Assembly (NCBI GenBank): GCA_937969505.1
Contig: CALBWA010000007.1
Span: forward strand, 120,321-184,320
Direction: 5' to 3'
From: an uncultured Erythrobacter sp.
GTDB lineage: Bacteria > Pseudomonadota > Alphaproteobacteria > Sphingomonadales > Sphingomonadaceae
DNA length: 64,000 nucleotides
The notes below the pieces were generated by a model. That model made no database searches, had not been told where the DNA came from, and was given only the letters and a program-made list of their open reading frames with translations. A program made the translations under genes and the position numbers. This document shows positions 15,815 through 25,913 of the stretch, in pieces (the first letter of the stretch is position 1; each line of letters begins with the position of its first letter).

Positions 15815-18457
15815 TTAAGTTTTGGTAGATCGCGCCTCAGCCACCAGATCATACAATGTGTCGAGGGCATCGCGCGGGGTCAGCGCATCAAGGTCTAGCG
15901 CCAGCAGCTTGTCTGCAAAATCGCGTTCCGGCTCGTTGTCCTCCGCTTCACCCAGCGCTGCAAACAAGGGCAGATCGCCAAGTCCGGCTGCGATACCACC
16001 CGTTTCGCTGCGAACTTGCTCCAGCTTGTCGAGCACCTGCTTGGCCCGTTTGATAACCGGCGAAGGTACACCGGCAAGTCGCGCCACTGCCAGGCCGTAG
16101 CTACGATCCGCTGGTCCGTCGGCCAGCTCGTGCAACAACACCAGATCGCCTTTCCATTCGCGTGCCCGCACGTGGTGCAGCGACAGGGCTTCACAACTTT
16201 CGGCAAGCCGGGCGAGTTCGTGATAATGGGTGGCAAACAGGCAACGGCATTCAATTGTTGAATGGACCGCTTCGACCACCGCCCAAGCCAGCGCTAGCCC
16301 GTCATAGGTCGATGTTCCGCGCCCCACTTCGTCCAGAATTACAAAGCTGCGCGGGGTCGCCTGAGCCAGGATTGCGGCTGTCTCCACCATTTCGACCATG
16401 AAGGTCGATCGTCCGCGTGCAAGATTGTCTGATGCCCCGACCCGGCTGAACAGCCTGTCTACAAGACCAATCCGGGCACTGTCGGCTGGCACAAATCCAC
16501 CTGCTTGGGCGAGCAGGACGATCAGGGCATTTTGCCGCAGAAATGTCGATTTGCCGCCCATGTTGGGTCCGCCGATCAGCCACAGGCGATCCAGTTGTCC
16601 CAATGCGCAATCATTGGCGACGAACCGGTCCCCGGTCCTGGCCAGAGCATTTTCAACTACCGGATGACGTCCGCCAACAATCGCAACGCTGTTGTCGTGT
16701 GCAATCTCTGGTCGGCACCATCCGCCCTCGGCTGCACGCTCGGCCTGTCCAGCGCTGACATCAATCCGCGCAAGCGCTGCTGCTGTTTTGGCAATGGCTT
16801 TGCTTTTGGCGCATATTCCGGCGACAAGTTCTTCGAAATGGGCCTCCTCGGCAGCCAGAGCATGGCCGCCTGCCTCCGCGATCCGGCTTGCTTCCTCGTG
16901 CAGTGCGACAGAGTTGAACCTGACCGCACCTGCCATGGTCTGGCGGTGGGTAAAGCCGCTGTCCGGCGTCATCAGGGCATCGCCATGTTTTGCCGGCACT
17001 TCGATGAAATAGCCCAGCACGCCATTATGTTTTATCTTGAGCGAGGTAATGCCTGTATCGTCGCGGTAGCGTGCTTCCATGGCGGCTATCGCTCGGCGCG
17101 CATTGCCAGAAGTCGCCCGCAAATCGTCCAGCGCGGCATCATAGCCTTCAGCAATGTATCCGCCATTGTGGCGCTCTGTAGGGGGCGAAGGAACCAGAGC
17201 TTGGCTCAATAAATCGATCAATGCGCTGTGGCCGCGAAGCTTTGGCAGCAGTTCGACAACGCCAATGGGTGGGTCGGCCATATTCCCCAGCATTTCAGCC
17301 AATTGTCGCGCATCGCGCAGGCCGTCACGGATCTGGCCGAGATCGCGAGGGCTACCGCGCCCAGCGACAAGCCTGCCCAAGGCACGACCAAGATCGGGCA
17401 CGGATCGCATGGCTTCACGCACTTGGGCGCGACCCAGAGGATCATTGGCCAGCCAAGCGACCATGGCAAGGCGGGTTTCAATTGCTCCCTGATCAAGCAA
17501 GGGAGTGGCCAGATCTTCGGCCAGCATCCGCGCACCGGCGCCAGTGACGCAGCGATCGATTGCAGCAACCAGACTGCCATCGCGTCCACCAGATTGGGAG
17601 GCCAGAATTTCCAGGCTGCTGCGGGTGGCCTCGTCCATCAGCATGGTTTCGCCGGCCAAACGCATGGTGGGCGGTAACAGCAGCGGCAGATTGCCTCGTC
17701 CGACATGATCGAGGTAGGCAATCAGGCCGCTGGCAGCAGACAGCATCGCCCGCGAGAAGTCGCCAAACCCGTCGAGCGTTGCGACCTGGTGGAGGTCGCA
17801 CAAGCGCTTTTGCCCATTGTCGCTGGCAAAATCCGCGCGTGGCCGTTCGATCAACTGCCCCGCCATATTCATTGCGGCCAGTTCATGACCTTCAGGAACA
17901 ACGTATTCGCTCGCCTGCAACCTGGCCAGCACTGCACCAACCGCGTCGGCCGGGCATTCTTCCAATACCATCGCGCCAGTCGAAATATCACAACTGGCAA
18001 TGCCAATACTTCCACGCACTTCGCCCAATGCGACCAGCACATTGGCTCGGCGCGGTTCCAGCAAGGCTTCTTCGGTCAAAGTTCCTGCCGTGACAAAGCG
18101 AACGATATCGCGCCTGACCAGAGCTTTGGAGACAGCTGTGCCTTCATCACGAGCGCGCTGTTTGGCCTGTTCGGGGGTTTCGATCTGTTCAGCAATGGCG
18201 ACGCGGCAGCCGGCCTTGATCAGGCGGGCAAGATAACCTTCTGCAGCGTGGACCGGTACACCGCACATCGGGACAGGTTCCCCGCCATGCTCACCGCGAG
18301 TGGTCAGAGCAATATCGAGCACGCTGGAGGCGGTGCGTGCATCATCGAAGAACAGTTCGAAGAAATCACCCATGCGGTAAAACAGCAGGCACCCTTCGGC
18401 CTGTTCCTTCAAATTGAGGAATTGGGCCATCATAGGGGTCGTTTTTGCCGCCATCAT
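15815..18457 (-). CDS. mutS: DNA mismatch repair protein MutS
   Basis: 880-residue mismatch-recognition ATPase. The N-terminal mismatch-binding motif [11 protein letters not shown] (Phe-x-Glu reading head) is present, the MutS lever/clamp region follows, and the C-terminal ATPase has Walker [11 protein letters not shown] near residue 627, Walker [14 protein letters not shown] and the ATHYHEL switch. The length is normal for the family. Two adjacent ATGs (18457, 18454) are equally plausible. It is divergent from maeB. It would work with MutL, encoded elsewhere, to repair replication errors. Confidence 0.96.
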   Translation of the reverse strand: MMAAKTTPMMAQFLNLKEQAEGCLLFYRMGDFFELFFDDARTASSVLDIALTTRGEHGGEPVPMCGVPVHAAEGYLARLIKAGCRVAIAEQIETPEQAKQRARDEGTAVSKALVRRDIVRFVTAGTLTEEALLEPRRANVLVALGEVRGSIGIASCDISTGAMVLEECPADAVGAVLARLQASEYVVPEGHELAAMNMAGQLIERPRADFASDNGQKRLCDLHQVATLDGFGDFSRAMLSAASGLIAYLDHVGRGNLPLLLPPTMRLAGETMLMDEATRSSLEILASQSGGRDGSLVAAIDRCVTGAGARMLAEDLATPLLDQGAIETRLAMVAWLANDPLGRAQVREAMRSVPDLGRALGRLVAGRGSPRDLGQIRDGLRDARQLAEMLGNMADPPIGVVELLPKLRGHSALIDLLSQALVPSPPTERHNGGYIAEGYDAALDDLRATSGNARRAIAAMEARYRDDTGITSLKIKHNGVLGYFIEVPAKHGDALMTPDSGFTHRQTMAGAVRFNSVALHEEASRIAEAGGHALAAEEAHFEELVAGICAKSKAIAKTAAALARIDVSAGQAERAAEGGWCRPEIAHDNSVAIVGGRHPVVENALARTGDRFVANDCALGQLDRLWLIGGPNMGGKSTFLRQNALIVLLAQAGGFVPADSARIGLVDRLFSRVGASDNLARGRSTFMVEMVETAAILAQATPRSFVILDEVGRGTSTYDGLALAWAVVEAVHSTIECRCLFATHYHELARLAESCEALSLHHVRAREWKGDLVLLHELADGPADRSYGLAVARLAGVPSPVIKRAKQVLDKLEQVRSETGGIAAGLGDLPLFAALGEAEDNEPERDFADKLLALDLDALTPRDALDTLYDLVAEARSTKT

Positions 18458-18617
18458 GACGGCCTAGCCGCGCGGCACCTGATTCGGGAAGGGATTGCGA
18501 GCGCGCTTTCCCCTGATGCAGCGTCAATCTGATACAAAGCCTGGCAACTATGGCAAAACTGCGCAGGCACTATCGCTTGGCTTGCCAACGCGATATGGGC
18601 AGGGCGACTGCAAAAGG

Positions 18618-20888
18618 ATGAAGCTCTTGGCCGACAAGAACACCAATGAATTCAGCAACCGCGAAGCCCTGTTTTATCATGAAACAATCCGGCCCGGTAA
18701 GATCGAGATTGTTGCGTCCAAGCCGATGGCGACGCAGCGCGATTTGAGCCTTGCCTATTCTCCCGGTGTTGCGGCCCCGGTACAGGCGATTGCTGACGAT
18801 CCCAGCAATGCGGCGCGGTACACGGCGCGGTCAAACCTCGTCGCGGTCATTTCCAATGGTACGGCCATTCTTGGAATGGGCAATCTCGGCGCATTGGCGT
18901 CCAAGCCGGTGATGGAAGGTAAGGCGGTTCTGTTCAAGCGCTTTGCTGATGTGGATTCGATTGATATCGAACTCGCCACCGAAGACCCTGACGCCTTTAT
19001 CGAAGCTGTCGCCCTGATGGAGCCAAGTTTTGGCGGCATCAACCTGGAAGATATCAAGGCGCCGGAATGCTTCATTATCGAGCAGGCCCTGCGGGAGCGG
19101 ATGAACATTCCGATCATGCATGACGATCAGCATGGCACGGCAATTATCGCGGCAGCAGGCCTCATCAACGCGTGCAAACTGACCGGGCGTGATCTGAAAG
19201 ATGTGAAGATGGTGGTAAATGGGGCAGGGGCATCGGCGCTTGCCTGCACCGCTCTCATCAAATCCATCGGCGTGCCGCACGACAATGTGACCGTTTGCGA
19301 TCGCAGCGGCCCGATCTACCCCGGGCGCGAGAATGTTGACCAATGGAAAAGCGCACACGCTATTGAAACCGATGCGCGATCACTGGAAGAAGCGCTGGAT
19401 GGCGCAGACATCTTTCTCGGACTGTCCGCTGCGGGGGCGCTTAAGCCCGAGTGGGTCAAGAAGATGGCCGACAAGCCGATCATTTTCGCGATGGCCAATC
19501 CCGATCCCGAAATCACACCGGATGATGCCAAGGCTGTGCGGCCCGATGCTATCATTGCTACAGGGCGGTCTGACCACCCCAATCAGGTCAACAATGTGCT
19601 GGGCTTCCCGTTCATTTTCCGCGGTGCGCTCGACGTGCAGGCAACGGCCATCAATGAAGAAATGAAGGTTGCTGCCGCTCACGCCATTGCCGAACTGGCC
19701 AGAGAGCAGGTGCCCGAGGAAGTGGCAGTTGCTTATGGTAAGAACCACAAATTTGGCGTCGATTATATCATTCCTGCGCCGTTCGATCCGCGTCTGATGG
19801 AAGTGGTATCGTCCGCAGTTGCCAAGGCGGCGATGGATTCCGGAGTGGCTCTTGCTCCGATCGAAGATTTTGACGCTTATCGGCTCTCGCTGAAGGCCCG
19901 GCTCAATCCGACCACATCGGTCCTGACCAGCACGTATGAAGAGGCGCGCTCCAATCCCAAGCGAGTGGTGTTCGCCGAGGCGGAAGAGGAAGTCGTGCTG
20001 CGCGCAGCGATACAGTTTCGCGATTTCGGTTATGGCACTCCCGTACTGGTTGGTCGAACGAAAGCGGTTGCGGACAAGATGCACATGCTGGGCGTCGACA
20101 ACCCGCGAGACTTTGAAATCCAGAACTCTGCCGATTGCGAACATGTCCCGGCGATGGTTGACTATCTCTACAAGCGTTTGCAGCGACGCGGTTACACTGA
20201 GCGTGACGTGCGCCGCATGGTCAATCAGGAACGTAATGTCTTTGCCGCCCTTCTGGTGGCGTTGGGCCATGCCGATGCGATGATCACCGGCCTTACCCGC
20301 ACCTTTGCTCAGTCAGCGCGCGAGGTGAATCTTGTGCTTGATGCAAAGGATGCAGGCGTTCCGTTTGGCATTCACATGATGATCGGCAAAAACCACACTA
20401 CCTTCCTGGCGGATACGACCATCAACGAGCGGCCAAGCGCTGAGGAATTGGCCCATATTGCACGCGAAACAGCTGCGGTTGCGCGGCGCATGGGTCACGA
20501 ACCGCGCGTTGCCTTCCTCAGTTATTCCACCTTCGGCAATCCGAGCGGTAAATGGCTGGACAATATTCGTGGCGCCGTGGCCATTCTCGACAAGGAAGAC
20601 GCCGGTTTCGAATATGAAGGTGAAATGGCACCCGATGCTGCGCTCAATCCCAAAGTGATGGAGTTGTATCCGTTCAGCCGCCTGTCGGGCCCGGCCAATG
20701 TTCTGGTCATGCCAGGCCTGCAGTCTGCCAATCTTTCTGCAAAAATCCTGAAAGAGCTGGGCGGCGATGACACCATTGGTCCGATGTTGATCGGCATGGA
20801 AAAGCCGGTTCAGATTGCACCAATGACAGCGATTGCGCCCGACGTTCTGACACTTGCTGTGTTGGCGGCCGCTGGCGTGGTGGGCTGA
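18618..20888 (+). CDS. maeB: NADP-dependent malic enzyme (MaeB type)
   Basis: 756-residue multidomain malic enzyme that decarboxylates malate to pyruvate with NADP reduction. The N-terminal malic domain (KPMATQRDLSLAYSPGVA, then FGGINLEDI) and the NAD-binding domain (VVNGAGASALACTALI) are followed, from about residue 430, by a phosphotransacetylase-like domain (VVFAEAEEEVVLRAA to VLVMPGLQSANLSAKIL) that usually regulates rather than catalyses. The ATG at 18618 follows AAAAGG closely; the upstream open frame overlaps the mutS promoter region and is not conserved. Confidence 0.93.
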   Translation: MKLLADKNTNEFSNREALFYHETIRPGKIEIVASKPMATQRDLSLAYSPGVAAPVQAIADDPSNAARYTARSNLVAVISNGTAILGMGNLGALASKPVMEGKAVLFKRFADVDSIDIELATEDPDAFIEAVALMEPSFGGINLEDIKAPECFIIEQALRERMNIPIMHDDQHGTAIIAAAGLINACKLTGRDLKDVKMVVNGAGASALACTALIKSIGVPHDNVTVCDRSGPIYPGRENVDQWKSAHAIETDARSLEEALDGADIFLGLSAAGALKPEWVKKMADKPIIFAMANPDPEITPDDAKAVRPDAIIATGRSDHPNQVNNVLGFPFIFRGALDVQATAINEEMKVAAAHAIAELAREQVPEEVAVAYGKNHKFGVDYIIPAPFDPRLMEVVSSAVAKAAMDSGVALAPIEDFDAYRLSLKARLNPTTSVLTSTYEEARSNPKRVVFAEAEEEVVLRAAIQFRDFGYGTPVLVGRTKAVADKMHMLGVDNPRDFEIQNSADCEHVPAMVDYLYKRLQRRGYTERDVRRMVNQERNVFAALLVALGHADAMITGLTRTFAQSAREVNLVLDAKDAGVPFGIHMMIGKNHTTFLADTTINERPSAEELAHIARETAAVARRMGHEPRVAFLSYSTFGNPSGKWLDNIRGAVAILDKEDAGFEYEGEMAPDAALNPKVMELYPFSRLSGPANVLVMPGLQSANLSAKILKELGGDDTIGPMLIGMEKPVQIAPMTAIAPDVLTLAVLAAAGVVG

Positions 20889-20892
20889 GCTG

Positions 20893-21423
20893 ATGGCAGA
20901 GCTGACCAAGCTCGTCCTGTCTGTCACCGGCAGCGATCGGCCTGGCCTTACTGCTGCTGTGGCAGAGGCGGTCGCATCTGTGGACGGAAATTGGCAGGAA
21001 GGACACCTGAGCCAGCTGGGCGGGCTTTACGTAGGCTCTGTTCTGGTTGAGCTTGAGCCGTCAAAACAAGCTAAGCTGGAAGCTGCAGTCGAGGCCATTG
21101 ATGCCGACGGACTGGCGGTATCGCTCCATCCTGCGCAGGCGAGCGGGGGTGCCAAAGGTGCAACCTTGCTGTTCGAACTGGTGGGACAAGACCGGCCCGG
21201 CATCATTCGCGAAGTGACCACAATTCTTGCCAAACTCGGCGCAAATATCGAAAGCCTGTCGAGCGGCGAGCAAACGGGCGCCTGGGGTGGCGAAAGCCTG
21301 TTTCATGCAGAGATTGTGGTGACGCTGGCGGAGTTGACTTCACCTGCAGATGTGCAGAGCGCGTTGGAAGAGATTTCTAGCGAAATCATGGTCGATTTCA
21401 GCTTCCCCGGCGCTGAGGGGTAG
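20893..21423 (+). CDS. ACT-domain protein, GcvR-like
   Basis: 176-residue cytoplasmic protein with two ACT domains: the first around LVLSVTGSDRPGLTAAVAEAV, the second around FELVGQDRPGIIREVTTILAKLGANIESL. The layout matches the glycine cleavage repressor-like (GcvR) family, which senses amino acids, usually glycine, and modulates a partner regulator. No gcv genes are nearby, so the target is unknown. The start lies 4 bases after the maeB stop, so the two are co-transcribed. Confidence 0.82.
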   Translation: MAELTKLVLSVTGSDRPGLTAAVAEAVASVDGNWQEGHLSQLGGLYVGSVLVELEPSKQAKLEAAVEAIDADGLAVSLHPAQASGGAKGATLLFELVGQDRPGIIREVTTILAKLGANIESLSSGEQTGAWGGESLFHAEIVVTLAELTSPADVQSALEEISSEIMVDFSFPGAEG

Positions 21424-21426
21424 GAT

Positions 21427-22128
21427 CTAAGTCCTCCGGTATCGGAAGTACCAGACCTCATGGCCGTACACTTCGCGCGCTTTTTGCTCGTACCGGGTCA
21501 TCGGCCAGCCTGACGGGCGGTTCTCCCAACTTTCACGCCCCTGCGTTACCCATTCAAAGTTGTCGGTATGCCGCTGCATCACCATCAGCGCATGGCGCAG
21601 ATAGACCGCGTGATCAGTGCCAAACCGCAGCTCTCCGCCCGGCTTCAACTTGTCAGCGAACAGTTTTACCGGGCCATCATTCATCATGCGTCGCTTGGCA
21701 TGTTTGTTCTTGGGCCAAGGGTCAGGATGCAGCAGATAGATCATCGTCAGCGCGCCGTCGGGTATACGTTTGAGCGCATCGATGGCATCGCCATGGAACA
21801 GGCGAATGTTCGACAAGCGCTGATCGTCGATATGGCCAAGAGCTGCGGCGACACCATTGAGAAAAGGCTCGGCACCAACAAACCCGTGATTGGGCAGCAG
21901 ATCGGCGCGATAGGCCAGATGTTCCCCGCTGCCAAAGCCGATCTCGAAATGCAGTGGGCAGTCCTCGCCAAACAGACCCTCGCTGGTGACAGGCCCTTCG
22001 GCAGGCACGGCAATCTGCGGCAACAGATCATCGACCAGCGATTGCTGACGCCCGCGAAGGGGTTTACCTATCGATCGTCCATAAAGCCGGTTGATCGTCG
22101 TCGGATCGCCTTCCTTGAATGCTGACAT
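21427..22128 (-). CDS. trmB: tRNA (guanine-N7-)-methyltransferase
   Basis: 233-residue SAM-dependent enzyme that makes m7G46 in tRNA variable loops. The SAM-binding motif is LHFEIGFGSGEHLA, the acidic motif GAEPFLNG, and the TrmB signature MIYLLHPDPWPKNKHAKRR is complete; the C-terminal SWENRPSGWPMTRYEQKA also matches. The gene converges on the ACT-domain gene with 3 bases between stop codons. Upstream, 31 bases separate it from the MFS gene in the same direction. Confidence 0.95.
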   Translation of the reverse strand: MSAFKEGDPTTINRLYGRSIGKPLRGRQQSLVDDLLPQIAVPAEGPVTSEGLFGEDCPLHFEIGFGSGEHLAYRADLLPNHGFVGAEPFLNGVAAALGHIDDQRLSNIRLFHGDAIDALKRIPDGALTMIYLLHPDPWPKNKHAKRRMMNDGPVKLFADKLKPGGELRFGTDHAVYLRHALMVMQRHTDNFEWVTQGRESWENRPSGWPMTRYEQKAREVYGHEVWYFRYRRT

Positions 22129-22159
22129 GGCGCGTCGTTAGCCAAGGCTCGCCCTGCGC

Positions 22160-23482
22160 TCAAGCCGCAGTTTCATGGCCCGCTGGCTCCAATCCCACTT
22201 GTCGCCTTGGAAAGCTGACGAACAACACAACCAACAGCGCCACGAAAAGGCAGCCGATCAGAAACCAGATCATGCCGAGCGGCTGCGAAAGAAAGGAAAA
22301 ACTGGCGACCAGAATGCCGGCCAGCGTTATTCCCTGGTTCTTCAATGCCATGAAGATTGAGAACTGCGTGGCCGCGATCCGAGGCGGACTGAATCGCATA
22401 TTGAACACGGTCGAACCAATGCTGATCATGGTGTCGAGCAAATTGATAGTGATGAAGAGCACAATGAGTATGCGCGAGTCCGACCAGCTCTCGGTGAGCA
22501 TTGCAAGGGCGACCAGAACGCCGATCAGCATGATCTTGAACAGAATTATCGATCGCTGACTGCCAATCCAACGAACCAGAATACCGCCAATGGTTATGGC
22601 CACGACGGCACTGATCATCTGACTGGTGGCATTAAAATTGTTGAGCTGTGTTTGATCCCAATTGCCATGTTGCGTGGCCATCAGCGGCACAATGATTATC
22701 AAGAAGCCATAGGTCAGCCCGCGGATAACAAGGAAAAACAGCCAGACCAGATGCAGAGGTTTGACGGTATTTCGCAGCGTTTCCTTTACCAGCGGCCACC
22801 AGGCACCGACACTGAACGAATGAGAGATAGGACTGGGGTTTCCTGCAGACCAGGGCATGCGCCTCTCGCCTTCTCTTTCCAGCGTAATGATCATGTATAT
22901 CGTTACGCAGCCAAGCAGGAGGGCGCCGACGAGATAGGCTGCACCAATCCCGAAGGCATAGACCAGCGCGCCTGCCAACGCAGCAGCAGCAGCCACTCCG
23001 AGCGAATATCCTCCTGAGCCCAGGCTGCCGCCGATTGCCCGTTCATCTTCCGGGAGGATGTCCACGGTCAAACCATCGGCGGCCACATCCTGAAAGACGG
23101 TCGCCGTGTTCACGATGAGCGAAGCAAGGCCAATGATCAGGATCTGATCCGGCGCGGGTGAGATGATAGCAAAGATGACCAGGCAGGTGATCATCACCAG
23201 CTGAGCTCCGATGATCCACGATCGCCGCCTCCCCATCGGCAGGAACGTGTAACGGTCCATGATGAATCCGGCGATGAATTTTAGGCTCCACGGCGCGCCT
23301 GTCATCGCCACAACGAAGCCGATGTCAGCTGCCGATGCACCATTGGCTGCCAGCCAGGCCGGCACAACGAAATCGAACAGGCCGATCGGTATTCCCTGCC
23401 CGGTATATAAAAGAAGCACTGTCGCAAGGCGCACCAAGGCGCTTTGTTCCATGGATTTTGAGCGCGCAAAACGTGATGCCAT
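22160..23482 (-). CDS. AmpG-like MFS transporter
   Basis: 440-residue, 12-helix major-facilitator protein. The sequence near helix 4, VFQDVAADGLTVDIL, and the loop MDRYTFLPMGRRRSW are typical of AmpG/peptide-acetyl-CoA-type carriers, some of which import muropeptides for cell-wall recycling. The ATG at 23482 (GGGGGA 7 bases upstream) gives normal MFS length; the frame stays open much further upstream, but that part is antisense to the mscS gene. ATGs at 23530 and 23452 are alternatives. Substrate not determinable; the class A beta-lactamase-like gene at 50 kb makes a wall-recycling role attractive but unproven. Confidence 0.82.
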   Translation of the reverse strand: MASRFARSKSMEQSALVRLATVLLLYTGQGIPIGLFDFVVPAWLAANGASAADIGFVVAMTGAPWSLKFIAGFIMDRYTFLPMGRRRSWIIGAQLVMITCLVIFAIISPAPDQILIIGLASLIVNTATVFQDVAADGLTVDILPEDERAIGGSLGSGGYSLGVAAAAALAGALVYAFGIGAAYLVGALLLGCVTIYMIITLEREGERRMPWSAGNPSPISHSFSVGAWWPLVKETLRNTVKPLHLVWLFFLVIRGLTYGFLIIIVPLMATQHGNWDQTQLNNFNATSQMISAVVAITIGGILVRWIGSQRSIILFKIMLIGVLVALAMLTESWSDSRILIVLFITINLLDTMISIGSTVFNMRFSPPRIAATQFSIFMALKNQGITLAGILVASFSFLSQPLGMIWFLIGCLFVALLVVLFVSFPRRQVGLEPAGHETAA

Positions 23483-23639
23483 CACGCAGTCCCCCGACTT
23501 GTCTGGCGCGCCCCAAACCGATGAGTACATGTTTACAAGCGAAGAACAAGCTGGTCTTGGCCCTGATTGGTCAAGGCAAGCCGGCCAGCGCAAATGGCAA
23601 CCTTGATTACTTTGGCCAAAGGCATAGGTGAGCGCGCAT

Positions 23640-24851
23640 ATGGAACAGTGGATCACCCTCTTTAACGCGCAGCCGGACTGGGCCCAGTCAGCCGTCGGCT
23701 TGTTTGCCCTTTTGCTGGCAGCGATGGCAGTCAATTTCCTGATAAAGCGCGTCCTGCTCAAGGCGGCTGCACCGTTTCTTGATACGCGCAGTCTGACAGC
23801 TGATCGGGCGGCCGCCCGCTTTGCCAACATCCTGCCCTTGCTGATTATTTCGCGTGGCCTCCCTCTGATCAAACATCTGCCATCCGAAGTTATGACGGTG
23901 GCGGTCAATCTGGCAGAAGCAAGCATGATGCTGTCAGCTGCGCTGGGGCTGAGCAAGCTGCTGAGCTATGTCGAAGAGGTCTATAACCGCCGTCAAGACG
24001 CCCGGGCGCGGCCGATCAAGGGTTATATCCAGCTACTCAAGATCGCGGTTTTTTGCGGCGCTGCTGTGATTATGATTTCGATCCTGATCGAAGAATCGCC
24101 ATTGCTCTTGCTGTCGGGATTGGGGGCCATGGCGGCTGTCCTGCTGTTGGTGTTCAAGGATACGATCCTGTCGCTGGTGGCGAGCGTTCAGTTGACCAGT
24201 AATGATATGCTGCGCGTGGGCGATTGGATCGAAATGCCCAGCATGAATGCAGATGGCGATGTCATCGACATCGCACTGCATACGGTCAAGGTGCAGAATT
24301 TCGACAAGACCATCACCACCATCCCGACCCATCTGCTGATTTCCGACAGCTATCGCAATTGGCGCGGCATGTCGGAAAGCGGCGGCAGGCGGATCAAACG
24401 TGCGCTGCACATTGATCAGAATTCCGTGCGTTTCCTGACCGATGATGAAGTGATCGGATTGAAAAGGTTTCGCGTGTTGAAAGATCATCTGGCGCGCAAG
24501 AAACGCGAGATTGCAGAATGGAACGACAGCCATCTTGCTGGCGAAGATGCCATCAATGCGCGCAAGATGACCAACCTTGGGACTTTGCGCGCCTACATCA
24601 TCGGTTACCTCAAGAACCATCCTCAGATTGCCGATGAAAACTTCACTCTGTTGGTGCGCCAGCTACCCCCTGGTCCTGAGGGTATTCCGATCGAGATCTA
24701 TTGCTTCACGGCCACCACGGACTGGGGCGAATATGAATCGATTCAGGCCGATGTGTTCGACCACCTGCTCGCCATATTGGGCGAGTTTGGATTGAAGATT
24801 TACCAGCAGCCAAGCGGCATGGACATGCGCGAGCTGATCCGCAGCACCTGA
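23640..24851 (+). CDS. MscS-family mechanosensitive channel, YbdG/MscM-like
   Basis: 403-residue channel protein. Five N-terminal hydrophobic helices precede the MscS beta-domain, with VLLLVFKDTILSLVASVQL as pore-lining and hinge region and RVGDWIEMPSMNADGDVIDI opening the beta domain. The inserted residues at about 250-320 (IKRALHIDQNSVRFL ... ARKMTNLGTLRAYI) match the YbdG subfamily rather than classic MscS. It would release solutes on hypo-osmotic shock. The start ATG at 23640 has AGGTGAG at 7-base spacing; a GTG at 23628 is the alternative. Confidence 0.87.
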   Translation: MEQWITLFNAQPDWAQSAVGLFALLLAAMAVNFLIKRVLLKAAAPFLDTRSLTADRAAARFANILPLLIISRGLPLIKHLPSEVMTVAVNLAEASMMLSAALGLSKLLSYVEEVYNRRQDARARPIKGYIQLLKIAVFCGAAVIMISILIEESPLLLLSGLGAMAAVLLLVFKDTILSLVASVQLTSNDMLRVGDWIEMPSMNADGDVIDIALHTVKVQNFDKTITTIPTHLLISDSYRNWRGMSESGGRRIKRALHIDQNSVRFLTDDEVIGLKRFRVLKDHLARKKREIAEWNDSHLAGEDAINARKMTNLGTLRAYIIGYLKNHPQIADENFTLLVRQLPPGPEGIPIEIYCFTATTDWGEYESIQADVFDHLLAILGEFGLKIYQQPSGMDMRELIRST

Positions 24852-24884
24852 ATTTGCAGGCTGGTTCCCTGCACCAAAGCGAAA

Positions 24885-24912
24885 CACCCGGAGCGACTGC
24901 TCGCTCCGGGTG
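24885..24912. terminator. Hairpin between mscS and ctrA
   Basis: A perfect 12-bp stem (CACCCGGAGCGA / TCGCTCCGGGTG) closes a 4-base CTGC loop. It lies 34 bases after the mscS stop and 67 bases beyond the ctrA stop, between the convergent genes, and could stop transcripts from both sides. No T-run follows on either strand. Confidence 0.65.
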
Positions 24913-24978
24913 CCTCCCGTCCCAAAACTGATTTGGTGTGCTCGCGCCGCGCTGGCAGCCGAGCCTTAGCGCGTCAGA

Positions 24979-25674
24979 TCAAGCCGCTTCGGCTTTTTCT
25001 TCCGGATCGCGCAGAACATAGCCGCGGCCCCAGACCGTTTCGATGTAGTTTTCGCCGCCACACGCCAGGCTGAGCTTTTTGCGCAGCTTGCAAATGAAGA
25101 CGTCGATGATCTTGAGTTCCGGCTCGTCCATTCCGCCATAAAGGTGGTTGAGGAACATTTCCTTGGTGAGCGTCGTGCCCTTGCGCAGGCTCAACAGCTC
25201 AAGCATGGCATATTCCTTGCCGGTGAGGTGAACCCGTGCGCCATCGACTTCAACAGTCTTGGCATCAAGGTTGACGGCCAGCTTGCCGGTGCGGATGATC
25301 GACTGGCTGTGGCCCTTCGAACGACGCACAACGGCGTGAATTCGGGCAACCAGCTCTTCGCGATGGAAGGGCTTGGTGACGTAATCGTCAGCGCCGAAAC
25401 CAAAGCTGCGGATCTTGCTGTCCATTTCCGCAATACCGGAAAGGATCAGAACCGGTGTCTGCACCTTGGCGACGCGCAGTTTCTTCAGCACGTCATAGCC
25501 GTGCATATCCGGCAGGTTCAAATCGAGCAGAATGATATCGTAATCATACAGCTTGCCCAGGTCCAAGCCTTCTTCGCCTAGGTCGGTCGAATAGACATTA
25601 AAGCCTTCGGTGGTGAGCATCAGCTCAATCGCCTTGGCGGTTGTCGGTTCGTCCTCAATCAAAAGCACGCGCAT
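24979..25674 (-). CDS. ctrA: Cell-cycle response regulator CtrA
   Basis: 231-residue OmpR-type regulator that controls the alphaproteobacterial cell cycle, flagella and often GTA production. The receiver phosphoacceptor is D51 (ILLDLNLPD), with K at YVTKPFH; the C-terminal winged helix contains [16 protein letters not shown] and ends [16 protein letters not shown] 25674 begins [10 protein letters not shown], the invariant CtrA start; the longer frame is not conserved. A CtrA-box-like sequence lies 90-104 bases upstream and could mediate autoregulation. A DivK-like protein is encoded at 4 kb and a GTA-like terminase at the left edge, consistent with a CtrA network. Confidence 0.95.
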   Translation of the reverse strand: MRVLLIEDEPTTAKAIELMLTTEGFNVYSTDLGEEGLDLGKLYDYDIILLDLNLPDMHGYDVLKKLRVAKVQTPVLILSGIAEMDSKIRSFGFGADDYVTKPFHREELVARIHAVVRRSKGHSQSIIRTGKLAVNLDAKTVEVDGARVHLTGKEYAMLELLSLRKGTTLTKEMFLNHLYGGMDEPELKIIDVFICKLRKKLSLACGGENYIETVWGRGYVLRDPEEKAEAA

Positions 25675-25763
25675 GGGTAATCCCCTATTGCCCCAGTTCG
25701 GCGGTAACCTCTCGTCAAGAGAAGTTGCCATGTATTAACCACACAAGGTCTGAACGGAAAAGG

Positions 25764-25778
25764 TTAATTTTGCGTAAA
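25764..25778. promoter_or_regulatory. CtrA-box-like sequence upstream of ctrA (TTAA-N7-TAAA)
   Basis: One mismatch from TTAA-N7-TTAA, about 90 bases upstream of the ctrA start codon. Two further TTAACC words lie within 130 bases (around 25736 and 25868). Autoregulation of ctrA is known in Caulobacter; here it is inferred. Confidence 0.45.
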
Positions 25779-25913
25779 CCCGCCCGCAACCACGAGTCGC
25801 AGGGCGGTGTGAGTCTTTTGGATCACACTGCCTGGCGGCCCCGGTGGGGCATTGAACTGGTGCAAAGGTTAACCCTTTTGCGGCCAGCGAGATGCCAGGG
25901 TGGGCCTGATCTA

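Noticed and set aside
16505..17212. 235-residue plus-strand frame inside mutS
   Set aside because: Antisense to conserved MutS sequence and without ribosome-binding site or family similarity.
23483..23956. N-terminal extension of the MFS transporter frame
   Set aside because: The extra residues are Arg/Ala/Ser-rich and hydrophilic, antisense to the mscS gene, and not typical of MFS carriers; start set at 23482.
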